From assembly GCA_947175845.1 (NCBI GenBank), contig CAMWOK010000235.1, positions 1-5,023 of the forward strand: a DNA stretch of 5,023 bases, given 5' to 3'. Each line of letters opens with the position of its first letter. The stretch's first letter is position 1. Origin of the DNA: an uncultured Lachnospiraceae bacterium. GTDB lineage: Bacteria > Bacillota > Clostridia > Lachnospirales > Lachnospiraceae. Positions 1 to 5,023 of the stretch are shown here, in pieces. The notes below the pieces were generated by a model, which was not told the origin of the DNA, did not search any database, and saw only the letters and a list, made by a program, of their open reading frames with translations. Made by a program: the position numbers and the translations under genes.

Positions 1-51
1 ATACGCGATGCTCATGAGTCTCGTGGTCTCGGATCTGTGTATACGAGACAG
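1..51. other. Illumina P7 / index / Nextera read-2 adapter remnant (not genomic)
   Basis: Positions 1-9 match the end of the P7 flow-cell sequence (ATACGAGAT) with one change at 6. Positions 10-17 are exactly eight bases, the length of an i7 index. Positions 18-51 match the 34-base Nextera read-2 transposase adapter at 30 of 34 positions, ending in the mosaic end (last bases GAGACAG), with differences at 27, 34, 35 and 44. The three parts lie in the order and spacing of a real library molecule, so chance similarity is very unlikely. The beta-subunit reading frame runs without a break up to the junction at 52 and makes no sense before it. The adapter was recalled from memory, not aligned by software. 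Confidence 0.96.
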
Positions 52-104
52 TCAAGAACCTCACCGATAATCTGTGTAACTTTACCAATTCTCTTATCTG
101 CCAT
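52..104 (-). CDS. atpD: F1 ATP synthase subunit beta, N-terminal fragment (cut by contig end)
   Basis: The catalytic beta subunit of F1 binds and turns over ATP/ADP at the alpha-beta interfaces. Only 17 codons are present, reading MADKRIGKVTQIIGEVL, the usual start of the beta-subunit N-terminal beta-barrel in Firmicutes. The Walker A motif and everything after it are missing. The start is ATG at 104-102, with a purine-rich AGAGAGGA about 9 bases upstream (114-121). It lies 50 bases after the atpG stop, in the standard position for atpD. The reading frame is lost at base 51 because the remaining bases are sequencing adapter, so this is a partial gene at an assembly edge, not a pseudogene. atpC would be expected further downstream, outside the window. 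Confidence 0.93.
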
Positions 105-154
105 CTCTTTGTTTCCTCTCTATCTTAAATTTATTCATTGCGCAATGCCACACA

Positions 155-1006
155 TCACGAAATCGCCTGTGCACCCGCGATAATCTCTGTCAGCTCCTGC
201 GTGATCGCGCTCTGGCGCGCCCTGTTGTAGAGCAGCGACAGGCTTGAAATGATCTCGTCCGCATTGTTGGTCGCATTGTCCATCGCCTGCATCCGGGCAG
301 CGTTCTCGCTCGCAACCGCCTCGATCATTGCCCCGTATATCAGGCTCGTGATATACTTGGGAATGATCAGCTCTATAGCGTCCTCTGTCTCTGGCTCAAA
401 ATCCAGCACGGCCTTGTCGTCGTCGCTGCGCTCATCCTCAATCCTGATCGGAAGCAGCTTCAGCCTGGTCGGGATGTGCGTCACGGTGTTCTTAAATCCC
501 GTGTACACAACATAGATCTCGCCCACCCTGCCAGCCGCAAAGTCGTCGAGCACCCGACTGCAGATGGTCATGGCGTCCGCGTAGAGCGGCTCCTCAATCG
601 CGGCGGAGAAGTCCTCTCCCATCTCGTATCCCAGTCTCGCAAAGGTGTCCCGCCCCTTGCTTCCCACCGGATAGATAATCAGATCCTCCTTATTCCAGTC
701 ATTGTCCCGCACAAGCTTGATAATGTTGGAATTGTAACCGCCGGCAAGTCCCCTGCTGCCCGTGATCACGATGACAGCTTTCCTAGAGGAATCGTTTGCC
801 TTCAGATATGGATGGCTGATATCCCCCGCTTTGGAGAGCATGGAAACCACCGTGTCATACATGCAGTTAAAGTATGTCTTAGACCGCTCTGCACGTCCCT
901 TGGCCCTCTGCAGTTTGACGGTGGAAACAAGCTTCATGGCCTTTGTAATCTGCTGGGTGCTCTGTACGGAGCTCTTGCGTCTCTTTATGTCTCTCATTGA
1001 GGCCAT
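155..1006 (-). CDS. atpG: F1 ATP synthase subunit gamma (central rotor shaft)
   Basis: Gamma is the asymmetric shaft that turns inside the alpha3beta3 head and couples it to the c-ring. The 283-residue product is close to the E. coli length of 287. The N-terminal helix begins MASMRDIKRRKSSVQSTQQI and continues ITKAMKLVSTVKL, the conserved helix that packs inside F1. The C-terminal helix carries the family signature ITQELTEIIAGAQA at about residues 268-281. The central part is the Rossmann-like domain (for example VIVITGSRGLAGGYN near residues 74-88). ATG at 1006 is preferred over the in-frame ATG at 997 because the purine run AAGGGGGG (1018-1025) lies 11 bases before the first and 20 before the second. 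The gene starts 22 bases after the atpA stop, and its ribosome site almost abuts that stop. Nothing is broken or missing. Confidence 0.98.
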   Translation of the reverse strand: MASMRDIKRRKSSVQSTQQITKAMKLVSTVKLQRAKGRAERSKTYFNCMYDTVVSMLSKAGDISHPYLKANDSSRKAVIVITGSRGLAGGYNSNIIKLVRDNDWNKEDLIIYPVGSKGRDTFARLGYEMGEDFSAAIEEPLYADAMTICSRVLDDFAAGRVGEIYVVYTGFKNTVTHIPTRLKLLPIRIEDERSDDDKAVLDFEPETEDAIELIIPKYITSLIYGAMIEAVASENAARMQAMDNATNNADEIISSLSLLYNRARQSAITQELTEIIAGAQAIS

Positions 1007-1028
1007 AAATATTCAGTCCCCCCTTCTC

Positions 1029-2534
1029 CTACTTGAAGCGCCCTTTAAACTCTTCAATCGCTGTGACAAGCGTCCGCTCAGTCTCGTCCGAGATCACCTT
1101 CTCCTCGCGGATTGCCCCAGGCACCTGCGGATATTTCGTGTCGAGGAACTCAAACAGTTCTGCCTCAAATCTTGTGATGTCGGCAACCGGCACATCAAGC
1201 AGATACTTTTTCGTGGCAACAAACAGGATGATAACCTGATATTCCACCGCCATCGGCCTGTACTGCGGCTGCTTCAAGATCTCCTTGATTCTCGCACCCT
1301 GGTCAAGACGCTCCTTCGTGTCGGCGTCGAGATCGGAACCAAACTGCGCGAAGGAAGCAAGCTCCCTGTACTGTGCAAGCTCCGTACGAATCGGCCCGGC
1401 AATCTTCTTCATCGCCTTAATCTGCGCGGAACCGCCCACGCGGGAAACGGACAGACCTGCGTTGACCGCCGGTCTGAAACCGGAGTTGAACATCTCTGTC
1501 TCGAGATAAATCTGACCGTCTGTGATCGAAATTACATTTGTAGGAATGTATGCGGAAACGTCGCCCGCCTGCGTCTCTATGATGGGGAGCGCCGTGATCG
1601 AACCGCCGCCGTACTCCTCGCTCATGCGGCATGCGCGCTCGAGCAGTCTTGAGTGCAGGTAGAATACATCTCCCGGGAAAGCCTCACGCCCGGGCGGACG
1701 CTTCAGAAGCAGGGAGAGCGTGCGGTATGCAACAGCGTGCTTGCTCAGGTCGTCATAGATAATGAGCACATCCTCGCCGTTCTCCATCCACTCCTCGCCG
1801 ATCGCACAGCCCGCGTACGGTGCGATGTACTGCAGCGGGGCAAGCTCACTCGCCGTCGCCGCCACGATCGTCGTGTACGCCATGGCGCCAAACTCCTCGA
1901 GCGTCTTGACGATGCTCGCAACGGTGGAAGCCTTCTGGCCGATTGCGACATAGATACACTTCATATTCTGGCCCTTCTGGTTGATGATCGTATCAATGGC
2001 AATCGCAGTCTTTCCGGTCTGCCTGTCACCGATAATCAGCTCGCGCTGTCCTCTTCCGATTGGAACCATGGCATCAATTGCCTTGATACCCGTCTGCATT
2101 GGCGTGTCAACAGACTTTCTGGTGATAACGCCGGATGCCACTCTCTCTATCTGGCGGTATTTCGAGCTCGCGATCGGACCCTTGCCGTCGATCGGCTGGC
2201 CAAGCGCGTTCACGACGCGGCCGAGCAGGGCGTCCCCGACAGGAACCTCCACCACGCGGTTGGTCGTCTTTACAGTGTCGCCCTCGTTAATGTTCTTGGA
2301 ACTTCCAAGCAGCACGGCACCCACGTTGTCCTCCTCGAGGTTCATGACCATGCCGTAAACCTCGCCGGGGAACTCCAAAAGCTCGCCCTGCATTGCCTTC
2401 TCCAGTCCATGTACACGTGCGATACCATCTGCCACCTGAATCACCGTACCGACTTCCGATACTTCCAGATCAGCGGCATATCTCTTGATCTGATCCTTAA
2501 TCACAGAACTGATTTCTTCTGGTCTTAAATTCAT
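1029..2534 (-). CDS. atpA: F1 ATP synthase subunit alpha
   Basis: Alpha is the non-catalytic nucleotide-binding subunit that alternates with beta in the F1 hexamer. Starting at ATG 2534 gives 501 residues with the typical N-terminus MNLRPEEISSVIKDQIKRY. Visible parts in order: N-terminal beta-barrel (about 25-90); Walker A GDRQTGKT at 169-176, the same numbering as in E. coli; Walker B strand DVLIIYDD at 255-262; and the alpha signature PAVNAGLSVSRVG at 355-367, whose SVSR arginine (R365) is the residue that reaches into the catalytic site. A helical C-terminal domain follows. An in-frame GTG at 2546 would add four residues, but it overlaps the Shine-Dalgarno AAAGGTG (2544-2550), which lies 9 bases before the ATG, so the ATG is the real start. 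The gene follows atpH after 54 bases and precedes atpG by 22. Confidence 0.98.
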   Translation of the reverse strand: MNLRPEEISSVIKDQIKRYAADLEVSEVGTVIQVADGIARVHGLEKAMQGELLEFPGEVYGMVMNLEEDNVGAVLLGSSKNINEGDTVKTTNRVVEVPVGDALLGRVVNALGQPIDGKGPIASSKYRQIERVASGVITRKSVDTPMQTGIKAIDAMVPIGRGQRELIIGDRQTGKTAIAIDTIINQKGQNMKCIYVAIGQKASTVASIVKTLEEFGAMAYTTIVAATASELAPLQYIAPYAGCAIGEEWMENGEDVLIIYDDLSKHAVAYRTLSLLLKRPPGREAFPGDVFYLHSRLLERACRMSEEYGGGSITALPIIETQAGDVSAYIPTNVISITDGQIYLETEMFNSGFRPAVNAGLSVSRVGGSAQIKAMKKIAGPIRTELAQYRELASFAQFGSDLDADTKERLDQGARIKEILKQPQYRPMAVEYQVIILFVATKKYLLDVPVADITRFEAELFEFLDTKYPQVPGAIREEKVISDETERTLVTAIEEFKGRFK

Positions 2535-2543
2535 ATGGATCTG

Positions 2544-2550
2544 CACCTTT
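2544..2550 (-). promoter_or_regulatory. Shine-Dalgarno site that fixes the atpA start
   Basis: AAAGGTG on the minus strand lies 9 bases before ATG 2534. The competing GTG start at 2546-2544 is part of this ribosome site and has no good site of its own upstream, only AT-rich sequence. The MNLRPEEISS N-terminus typical of clostridial alpha subunits agrees with the ATG. Confidence 0.8.
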
Positions 2551-2565
2551 CTATAATATTATTTT

Positions 2566-2585
2566 CTGTGAAGCCCCGCTCACAG
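2566..2585 (-). promoter_or_regulatory. Stem-loop between atpH and atpA
   Basis: On the transcribed strand, CTGTGA and TCACAG are perfect complements separated by 8 bases. The stem can grow to 8 pairs (inner GC/GC, loop GGG) with one bulged U. It begins 3 bases after the atpH stop codon. The sequence after it is A- and AT-rich (AAAATAATATTATAG) with no U-run, so it is not a Rho-independent terminator. A role in processing or mRNA stability, or in setting alpha output relative to delta, is inference. Confidence 0.5.
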
Positions 2586-2588
2586 TCT

Positions 2589-3134
2589 CTACAGCTGAAT
2601 GGCGAGCAGCTCGCGCTGCAGCTTATCCAGCTTTGTCCGAATACTGCTGTCCACAACCCTGTCACCCATCTTGATGACCATCCCGCCTATCAGGCGCGCA
2701 TCCACATCATAGATGCACTCGATCGTCCTGTATCTGGTGGTAGCGAGCAGCCGGCTCTCAATATCCTGTTTTTCCTGATCGCTGATTGCGATGGCTGTCG
2801 TGACATAAGCCGTCCCGATATTGTTGTACTCCTTGATGGATGCGACAAAATCATTCAGGATTGCCTCGATCTCCGCGTAGCGGTCCTTCTCGACGATCGT
2901 GAGCAGAAACCCAAGCATCTCCCTGCTGATCTTATCCCGAAACACATTCTTTACCACCTCAGTCTTATCCTCTTTATGGATCTTGGGATGGTTCATGAAC
3001 TGTCCAAACTCTGTATTGCTGCGGATTACCTCAAGAAGCCCCGCTGCCTCCTCCAAAAAGTCAGCAGTCCGATTCTCTTCGACGGCAAGTTCAAACAACG
3101 CCTGCGCATACGTTTTGGAAACTAGCTTAGCCAT
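2589..3134 (-). CDS. atpH: F1Fo ATP synthase subunit delta (peripheral stalk, OSCP family)
   Basis: Delta sits on top of F1 and ties the alpha subunits to the b-subunit stator. The 181-residue product fits the family (177 in E. coli). The N-terminal helical domain starts MAKLVSKTYAQALFELAVEE, with the usual YAQALFELA motif near residues 9-17. The C-terminal delta signature is IYDVDARLIGGMVIKMGD at about 141-158, including the conserved GG (150-151). A helix that would contact b follows (about 163-178). The start ATG lies inside the end of atpF, giving a 13-base overlap, and its ribosome site AGGTGA lies within atpF coding sequence. This implies translational coupling, which makes sense for two stalk subunits. 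Confidence 0.97.
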   Translation of the reverse strand: MAKLVSKTYAQALFELAVEENRTADFLEEAAGLLEVIRSNTEFGQFMNHPKIHKEDKTEVVKNVFRDKISREMLGFLLTIVEKDRYAEIEAILNDFVASIKEYNNIGTAYVTTAIAISDQEKQDIESRLLATTRYRTIECIYDVDARLIGGMVIKMGDRVVDSSIRTKLDKLQRELLAIQL

Positions 3135-3679
3135 GTGCTATCACCTATTTCTTTCAATGTCTTGTCAATGAGTTCGTGCTGGGCATTGGTATCAATGTTT
3201 GCCTGTACAATCTGTGCAGCCATAATCGAAGCGACTGCGACCATCTCCCGCTTCACCTCATCCGCCAGCTTCTGCTTCTCAAGCTCTGCCTCTCTTCTGG
3301 CATTCTCCACAATTCTGGCCGCCTCCTGCTTCGCGTCGGCGACGATCTTCGCCTCGTTCTCCATGCCGCGCTTGCGTGCGTCCGCCAGAATCGCCTCCGC
3401 CTCTTTGCCTGCCTGGCTCAGCTTCTCCTCATAGAGCGCACGTGTGTCGGCCGCTGATTTCTGGTCAGCTGCCGCCTGGTCAAGCTCGCCCTTAATCTTC
3501 GCCTGTCTGTCGCTGAGCATCTTTCTCACCGGATTGAACAGGAAGTGGGATGCGACGAGGAAAAGGACAAACATGGCGATTATCATCAGAACCGTGTCCG
3601 CCAGAAGCTGGAAGTCCAGATCAAACAACCGGCTTAATCCTGCTGTCTCGGTAGCAAGTATCATGGTGTGATTCACCAT
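3122..3679 (-). CDS. atpF: Fo ATP synthase subunit b (stator stalk)
   Basis: Subunit b anchors the stator in the membrane and reaches up to delta. The 185-residue product has a short N-terminal segment, one membrane helix at about residues 24-48 (LLADTVLMIIAMFVLFLVAS), the conserved FNPVRKML just after it (48-55), then a long charged, alanine-rich helix typical of the right-handed b coiled coil (about 55-165). ATG 3679 is supported by AAGGAGGT at 3688-3695, 8 bases upstream; the in-frame ATG at 3664 has no comparable site. Only one b gene is seen, so a b homodimer is expected, not a b/b' pair. The stop codon lies inside atpH. The start is 57 bases after the atpE stop. Confidence 0.97.
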   Translation of the reverse strand: MVNHTMILATETAGLSRLFDLDFQLLADTVLMIIAMFVLFLVASHFLFNPVRKMLSDRQAKIKGELDQAAADQKSAADTRALYEEKLSQAGKEAEAILADARKRGMENEAKIVADAKQEAARIVENARREAELEKQKLADEVKREMVAVASIMAAQIVQANIDTNAQHELIDKTLKEIGDSTWLS

Positions 3680-3736
3680 ACCTTTGTACCTCCTTCTATA
3701 GATTTACTTCATAATAAAAACGGAACCTGGATCCTG

Positions 3737-3991
3737 TTATGGTACTAAAGGTTTTACGAACAGTAACAGCATGGCAACGAGCAGACCATAGAGACCTGTC
3801 GTCTCGGCAACTGCCTGGCCAAGGAGCATGGTGGATGTAACGTCAGACTTCGCGCCCGGATTGCGGCCCACTGCCGCTGCCGCGTGGCCCGCCGCGATAC
3901 CCTGGCCTACACCAGGTCCGATACCTGCGATAACCGCAAGACCTGCGCCGATTGCTGAACAACCTAAGATAAAGTTTGAATTAAATTCCAT
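3737..3991 (-). CDS. atpE: Fo ATP synthase subunit c, Na+-type binding site
   Basis: Subunit c forms the rotating membrane ring that carries the coupling ion. The 84-residue product is a two-helix hairpin. Helix 1 holds the glycine motif GIGPGVGQGIAAG (23-35), the polar loop is GRNPGAK (42-48), and helix 2 holds the ion-binding carboxylate E63 in GQAVAETTGLYGL. Compared with the Ilyobacter tartaricus Na+ ring (Q32, V63, E65, S66, T67, Y70), the matching positions here are Q30, V61, E63, T64, T65 and Y68. All are kept, with Thr for Ser at one ligand, so Na+ coupling is likely. The start at 3991 has AGGAGG (4000-4005) 8 bases upstream, a strong site that suits the high copy number of c. No signal peptide extension is seen. 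Confidence 0.98.
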   Translation of the reverse strand: MEFNSNFILGCSAIGAGLAVIAGIGPGVGQGIAAGHAAAAVGRNPGAKSDVTSTMLLGQAVAETTGLYGLLVAMLLLFVKPLVP

Positions 3992-4025
3992 GATTCATTC
4001 CTCCTGATAAATAATAATTAAAAGT

Positions 4026-4742
4026 TTAACCTTCAATGGCATTGTTGATATATGTCATTGTCAGCATACAGAACACGTACGTCTGAATTGCTCCGGAGAA
4101 CAAGTCAAAGTACACATGAAGCGCCGCCGGCCAGCCCGTGGCGATAAAGCCCAGCAGACCATAGAGCAGTGCCATCATAACAGTTCCTGACAGAACGTTT
4201 GCGAACAAACGCAGCGACAGGGAAATCGGTACTGCGACATCACCGATCACGTTGATCGGCGCCCAGATTGGCCACGGATCACACAGCCCCTTGATGACGC
4301 CTGAAACCTTCTGATACTTGAATTTGTTAAAGGTAATCAGGGTAAACGTAATCAGACCAAGCGCAAAGGTCACACCGTAGTCGGCCGTGGGCGCCCTCAG
4401 CCCCATCAGGCCGGAGATGTTGCTGATCAGGATAAAGATAAACAGCGTTCCGATATAGTTTGCAAAGGCTGTGGCATTCTTCCCCATAACACCTTTGATC
4501 ATGCCGTCAAGCTTCTCGACGATCAGCTCCACGACATTCTGGAAACCTCCAGGAACCTCCGCCGCATGTCTGACCGCCCTGTTCGCGCACAGGCAGAAGA
4601 TAATGATAATCGCCATGACGATAAACAGGCACACATGCGTTGTTGTTATCCACAGCTTCTGGCCAAACAGCTCATACTGAAATACGCCGTGTATCATAAA
4701 GTCGATATTGTCCGCCCCGGATAACAGGATTCGTGCTCCCAT
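4026..4742 (-). CDS. atpB: Fo ATP synthase subunit a
   Basis: Subunit a is the membrane stator that supplies the ion half-channels next to the c-ring. Starting at ATG 4742 gives 238 residues. Membrane helices are visible at roughly 33-52, 95-115, 122-140, 170-202 and 206-232. The motif ISLSLRLFANVLSG (173-186) contains the essential arginine R178, equivalent to E. coli R210. The last helix has GAIQTYVFCMLTMTYI (217-232) with the conserved glutamine Q220. A longer open frame begins at ATG 4811, but its extra 23 residues are basic and unlike any subunit a N-terminus, and that ATG lies inside a stem-loop without a ribosome site. ATG 4742 has a ten-base Shine-Dalgarno just upstream. The gene lies 34 bases before atpE. 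Confidence 0.98.
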   Translation of the reverse strand: MGARILLSGADNIDFMIHGVFQYELFGQKLWITTTHVCLFIVMAIIIIFCLCANRAVRHAAEVPGGFQNVVELIVEKLDGMIKGVMGKNATAFANYIGTLFIFILISNISGLMGLRAPTADYGVTFALGLITFTLITFNKFKYQKVSGVIKGLCDPWPIWAPINVIGDVAVPISLSLRLFANVLSGTVMMALLYGLLGFIATGWPAALHVYFDLFSGAIQTYVFCMLTMTYINNAIEG

Positions 4743-4746
4743 ACAC

Positions 4747-4756
4747 TCACCTCCTT
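4747..4756 (-). promoter_or_regulatory. Ten-base Shine-Dalgarno site that fixes the atpB start
   Basis: AAGGAGGTGA on the minus strand is complementary over its full length to the usual 3' end of bacterial 16S rRNA. It lies four bases before ATG 4742 (seven counted from AGGAGG). It is preceded by an A-rich, probably unpaired tract, a favourable landing place for ribosomes after the upstream stem-loops. It excludes the upstream ATG at 4811 as the main start. Confidence 0.88.
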
Positions 4757-4790
4757 GTTTTATTTCTCTATTCAGTTTTACACATCGCTG

Positions 4791-4814
4791 ACCACGCAGC
4801 CTGCGCCGCATGGT
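4791..4814 (-). promoter_or_regulatory. Stem-loop 3 of the atpI-atpB junction
   Basis: On the transcribed strand the arms ACCATGCGGC and GCTGCGTGGT pair over all 10 positions, with eight Watson-Crick pairs and two G-U wobbles, closed by a GCAG tetraloop. By GC content it is the strongest of the three hairpins here. It is followed by CAGCGATGTG and an A-rich tract, with no U-run, so it is not a terminator. It ends 34 bases before the atpB ribosome site. Function unknown. Confidence 0.6.
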
Positions 4815-4828
4815 TTCAGTTTCCTATG

Positions 4829-4850
4829 GTAACTATTCGTTCATAGTTAC
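4829..4850 (-). promoter_or_regulatory. Stem-loop 2 of the atpI-atpB junction
   Basis: The arms GTAACTAT and ATAGTTAC are an exact 8-base inverted repeat around a 6-base loop (GAACGA on the transcribed strand). The stem is AT-rich and so weaker than its neighbours. There is no U-run after it. A perfect inverted repeat could also be a protein-binding site in DNA, but I see no convincing promoter next to it. Confidence 0.5.
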
Positions 4851-4862
4851 GTTTGTCGTAAG

Positions 4863-4885
4863 ATGAGGCATCCCCTATACCTCAT
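4863..4885 (-). promoter_or_regulatory. Stem-loop 1, straddling the atpI stop codon
   Basis: On the transcribed strand the arms ATGAGGTAT and ATGCCTCAT pair over 9 positions (one G-U wobble) around the loop AGGGG. The atpI stop codon TAG (4877-4875) starts at the last base of the 5' arm and runs into the loop, so a ribosome finishing atpI would melt the hairpin. There is no U-tract downstream (CTTACGACAAAC), which argues against a terminator. Confidence 0.55.
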
Positions 4886-5023
4886 GACGAGACAATCTGG
4901 CGAACAGCGGCTGCAGATAAGCCGACACCTTCAGTCCCATGACTCCCGCAAAAGCAGCCAGTGGATTGCCGACCTTCGTCAACATCAGGATTCCCAGAAT
5001 GATAACCACCACCAGATACCTGA
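4875..5023 (-). CDS. atpI: AtpI-like ATP synthase subunit I, C-terminal fragment (runs off the window)
   Basis: The last 48 codons of a membrane protein end at TAG 4877-4875; the start lies beyond the high-coordinate edge. The visible part has a hydrophobic helix (YLVVVIILGILML), then KVGNPLAAFAGVMGLKVSAYLQPL and a short basic tail, ARLSRHEV. A final hydrophobic hairpin containing a G-N-P element and a G-x-K-x-x-A-Y pattern resembles the C-terminus of the ATP synthase I family (PF03899), small membrane proteins encoded just before atpB in many bacteria. In other bacteria AtpI helps c-ring assembly or associates with Mg2+ uptake; neither can be shown from this fragment. The assignment rests on its position directly before atpB plus this partial resemblance. 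Confidence 0.75.
   Translation of the reverse strand, partial: RYLVVVIILGILMLTKVGNPLAAFAGVMGLKVSAYLQPLFARLSRHEV

Noticed and set aside
52..104. atpD as a truncated pseudogene
   Set aside because: The frame is intact up to 52, and the sequence before that is library adapter, so the truncation is technical.
136..147. Perfect 12-base palindrome CATTGCGCAATG between atpG and atpD
   Set aside because: As RNA it can form only about four pairs around a 4-base loop. A single short palindrome in one copy is compatible with chance, and no promoter or regulator lies next to it.
762..1652. Long plus-strand open frame of 296 codons, and a similar one at 1653-2528 (291 codons)
   Set aside because: Both lie antisense to atpG/atpA, whose minus-strand products are recognisable along their full length. 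The plus-strand translations show no family motif and are shadows of the codon bias of the real genes.
2551..2562. TATAAT-like AT-rich stretch before atpA as an internal promoter
   Set aside because: On the minus strand the -10-like hexamers have no TTGACA-like element at about 17 bases. The only good match (TTCACA) is 5 bases away and belongs to the stem-loop.
2535..3125. Plus-strand open frame of 196 codons, opposite atpH
   Set aside because: It mirrors the atpH coding region, has no recognisable domain, and its start overlaps the atpA ribosome-site region by chance.
3713..3736. Possible terminator after atpE (GGATCC and GGTTCC followed by a T-run on the minus strand)
   Set aside because: The two arms are separated by one base and mismatch at one position; only about three pairs with a workable loop can form. 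A terminator here would also cut off atpF onward.
4743..4874. Terminator or attenuator between atpI and atpB
   Set aside because: Three hairpins are present, but none is followed by a U-tract on the transcribed strand, so intrinsic termination is not supported.

Overview
This window is most of a bacterial F1Fo ATP synthase operon, read entirely from the minus strand. In transcription order (high to low coordinates) it holds the 3' end of an atpI-like gene, then atpB (subunit a), atpE (c), atpF (b), atpH (delta), atpA (alpha), atpG (gamma) and the first 17 codons of atpD (beta). The remaining genes, the rest of atpD and presumably atpC, lie beyond the low-coordinate end. Gene order, strong Shine-Dalgarno sites (several matching AGGAGG), a separate single b subunit and the protein sequences point to a Firmicute, most likely an anaerobic clostridium of the Lachnospiraceae type. 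The taxonomic level is inference from sequence style, not a database match.

Layout: positions 1-51 are not genomic. They read as an Illumina P7 tail, an 8-base index and the Nextera read-2 transposase adapter ending in the mosaic end, with a few substitutions. Real sequence starts at 52, inside atpD, so the short atpD is a contig-edge artefact and not a broken gene. From 105 to 4742 the genes are tightly packed, with gaps of 22 to 57 bases and one 13-base overlap (atpF/atpH). The largest non-coding stretch is the 132 bases between atpI and atpB (4743-4874). There is no gap above 300 bases. Every long open frame on the plus strand is an antisense shadow of an atp gene.

The products form one machine. 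Subunits a, b and c make the membrane Fo motor, alpha, beta and gamma the catalytic F1 head and rotor shaft, and delta and b the peripheral stalk. AtpI is an accessory membrane protein. The c subunit carries the residue set of Na+-binding c-rings (Q30, V61, E63, T64, T65, Y68), so this enzyme is probably a Na+-coupled ATP synthase/ATPase.

Two things go beyond a routine operon. First, three consecutive stem-loops fill the atpI-atpB junction, the first straddling the atpI stop codon. None has a U-tract, so they look like a structured processing, stability or translation element and not a terminator. Second, there is the assembled adapter at the contig end. I see no mobile element, CRISPR array, RNA gene or novel protein system here.
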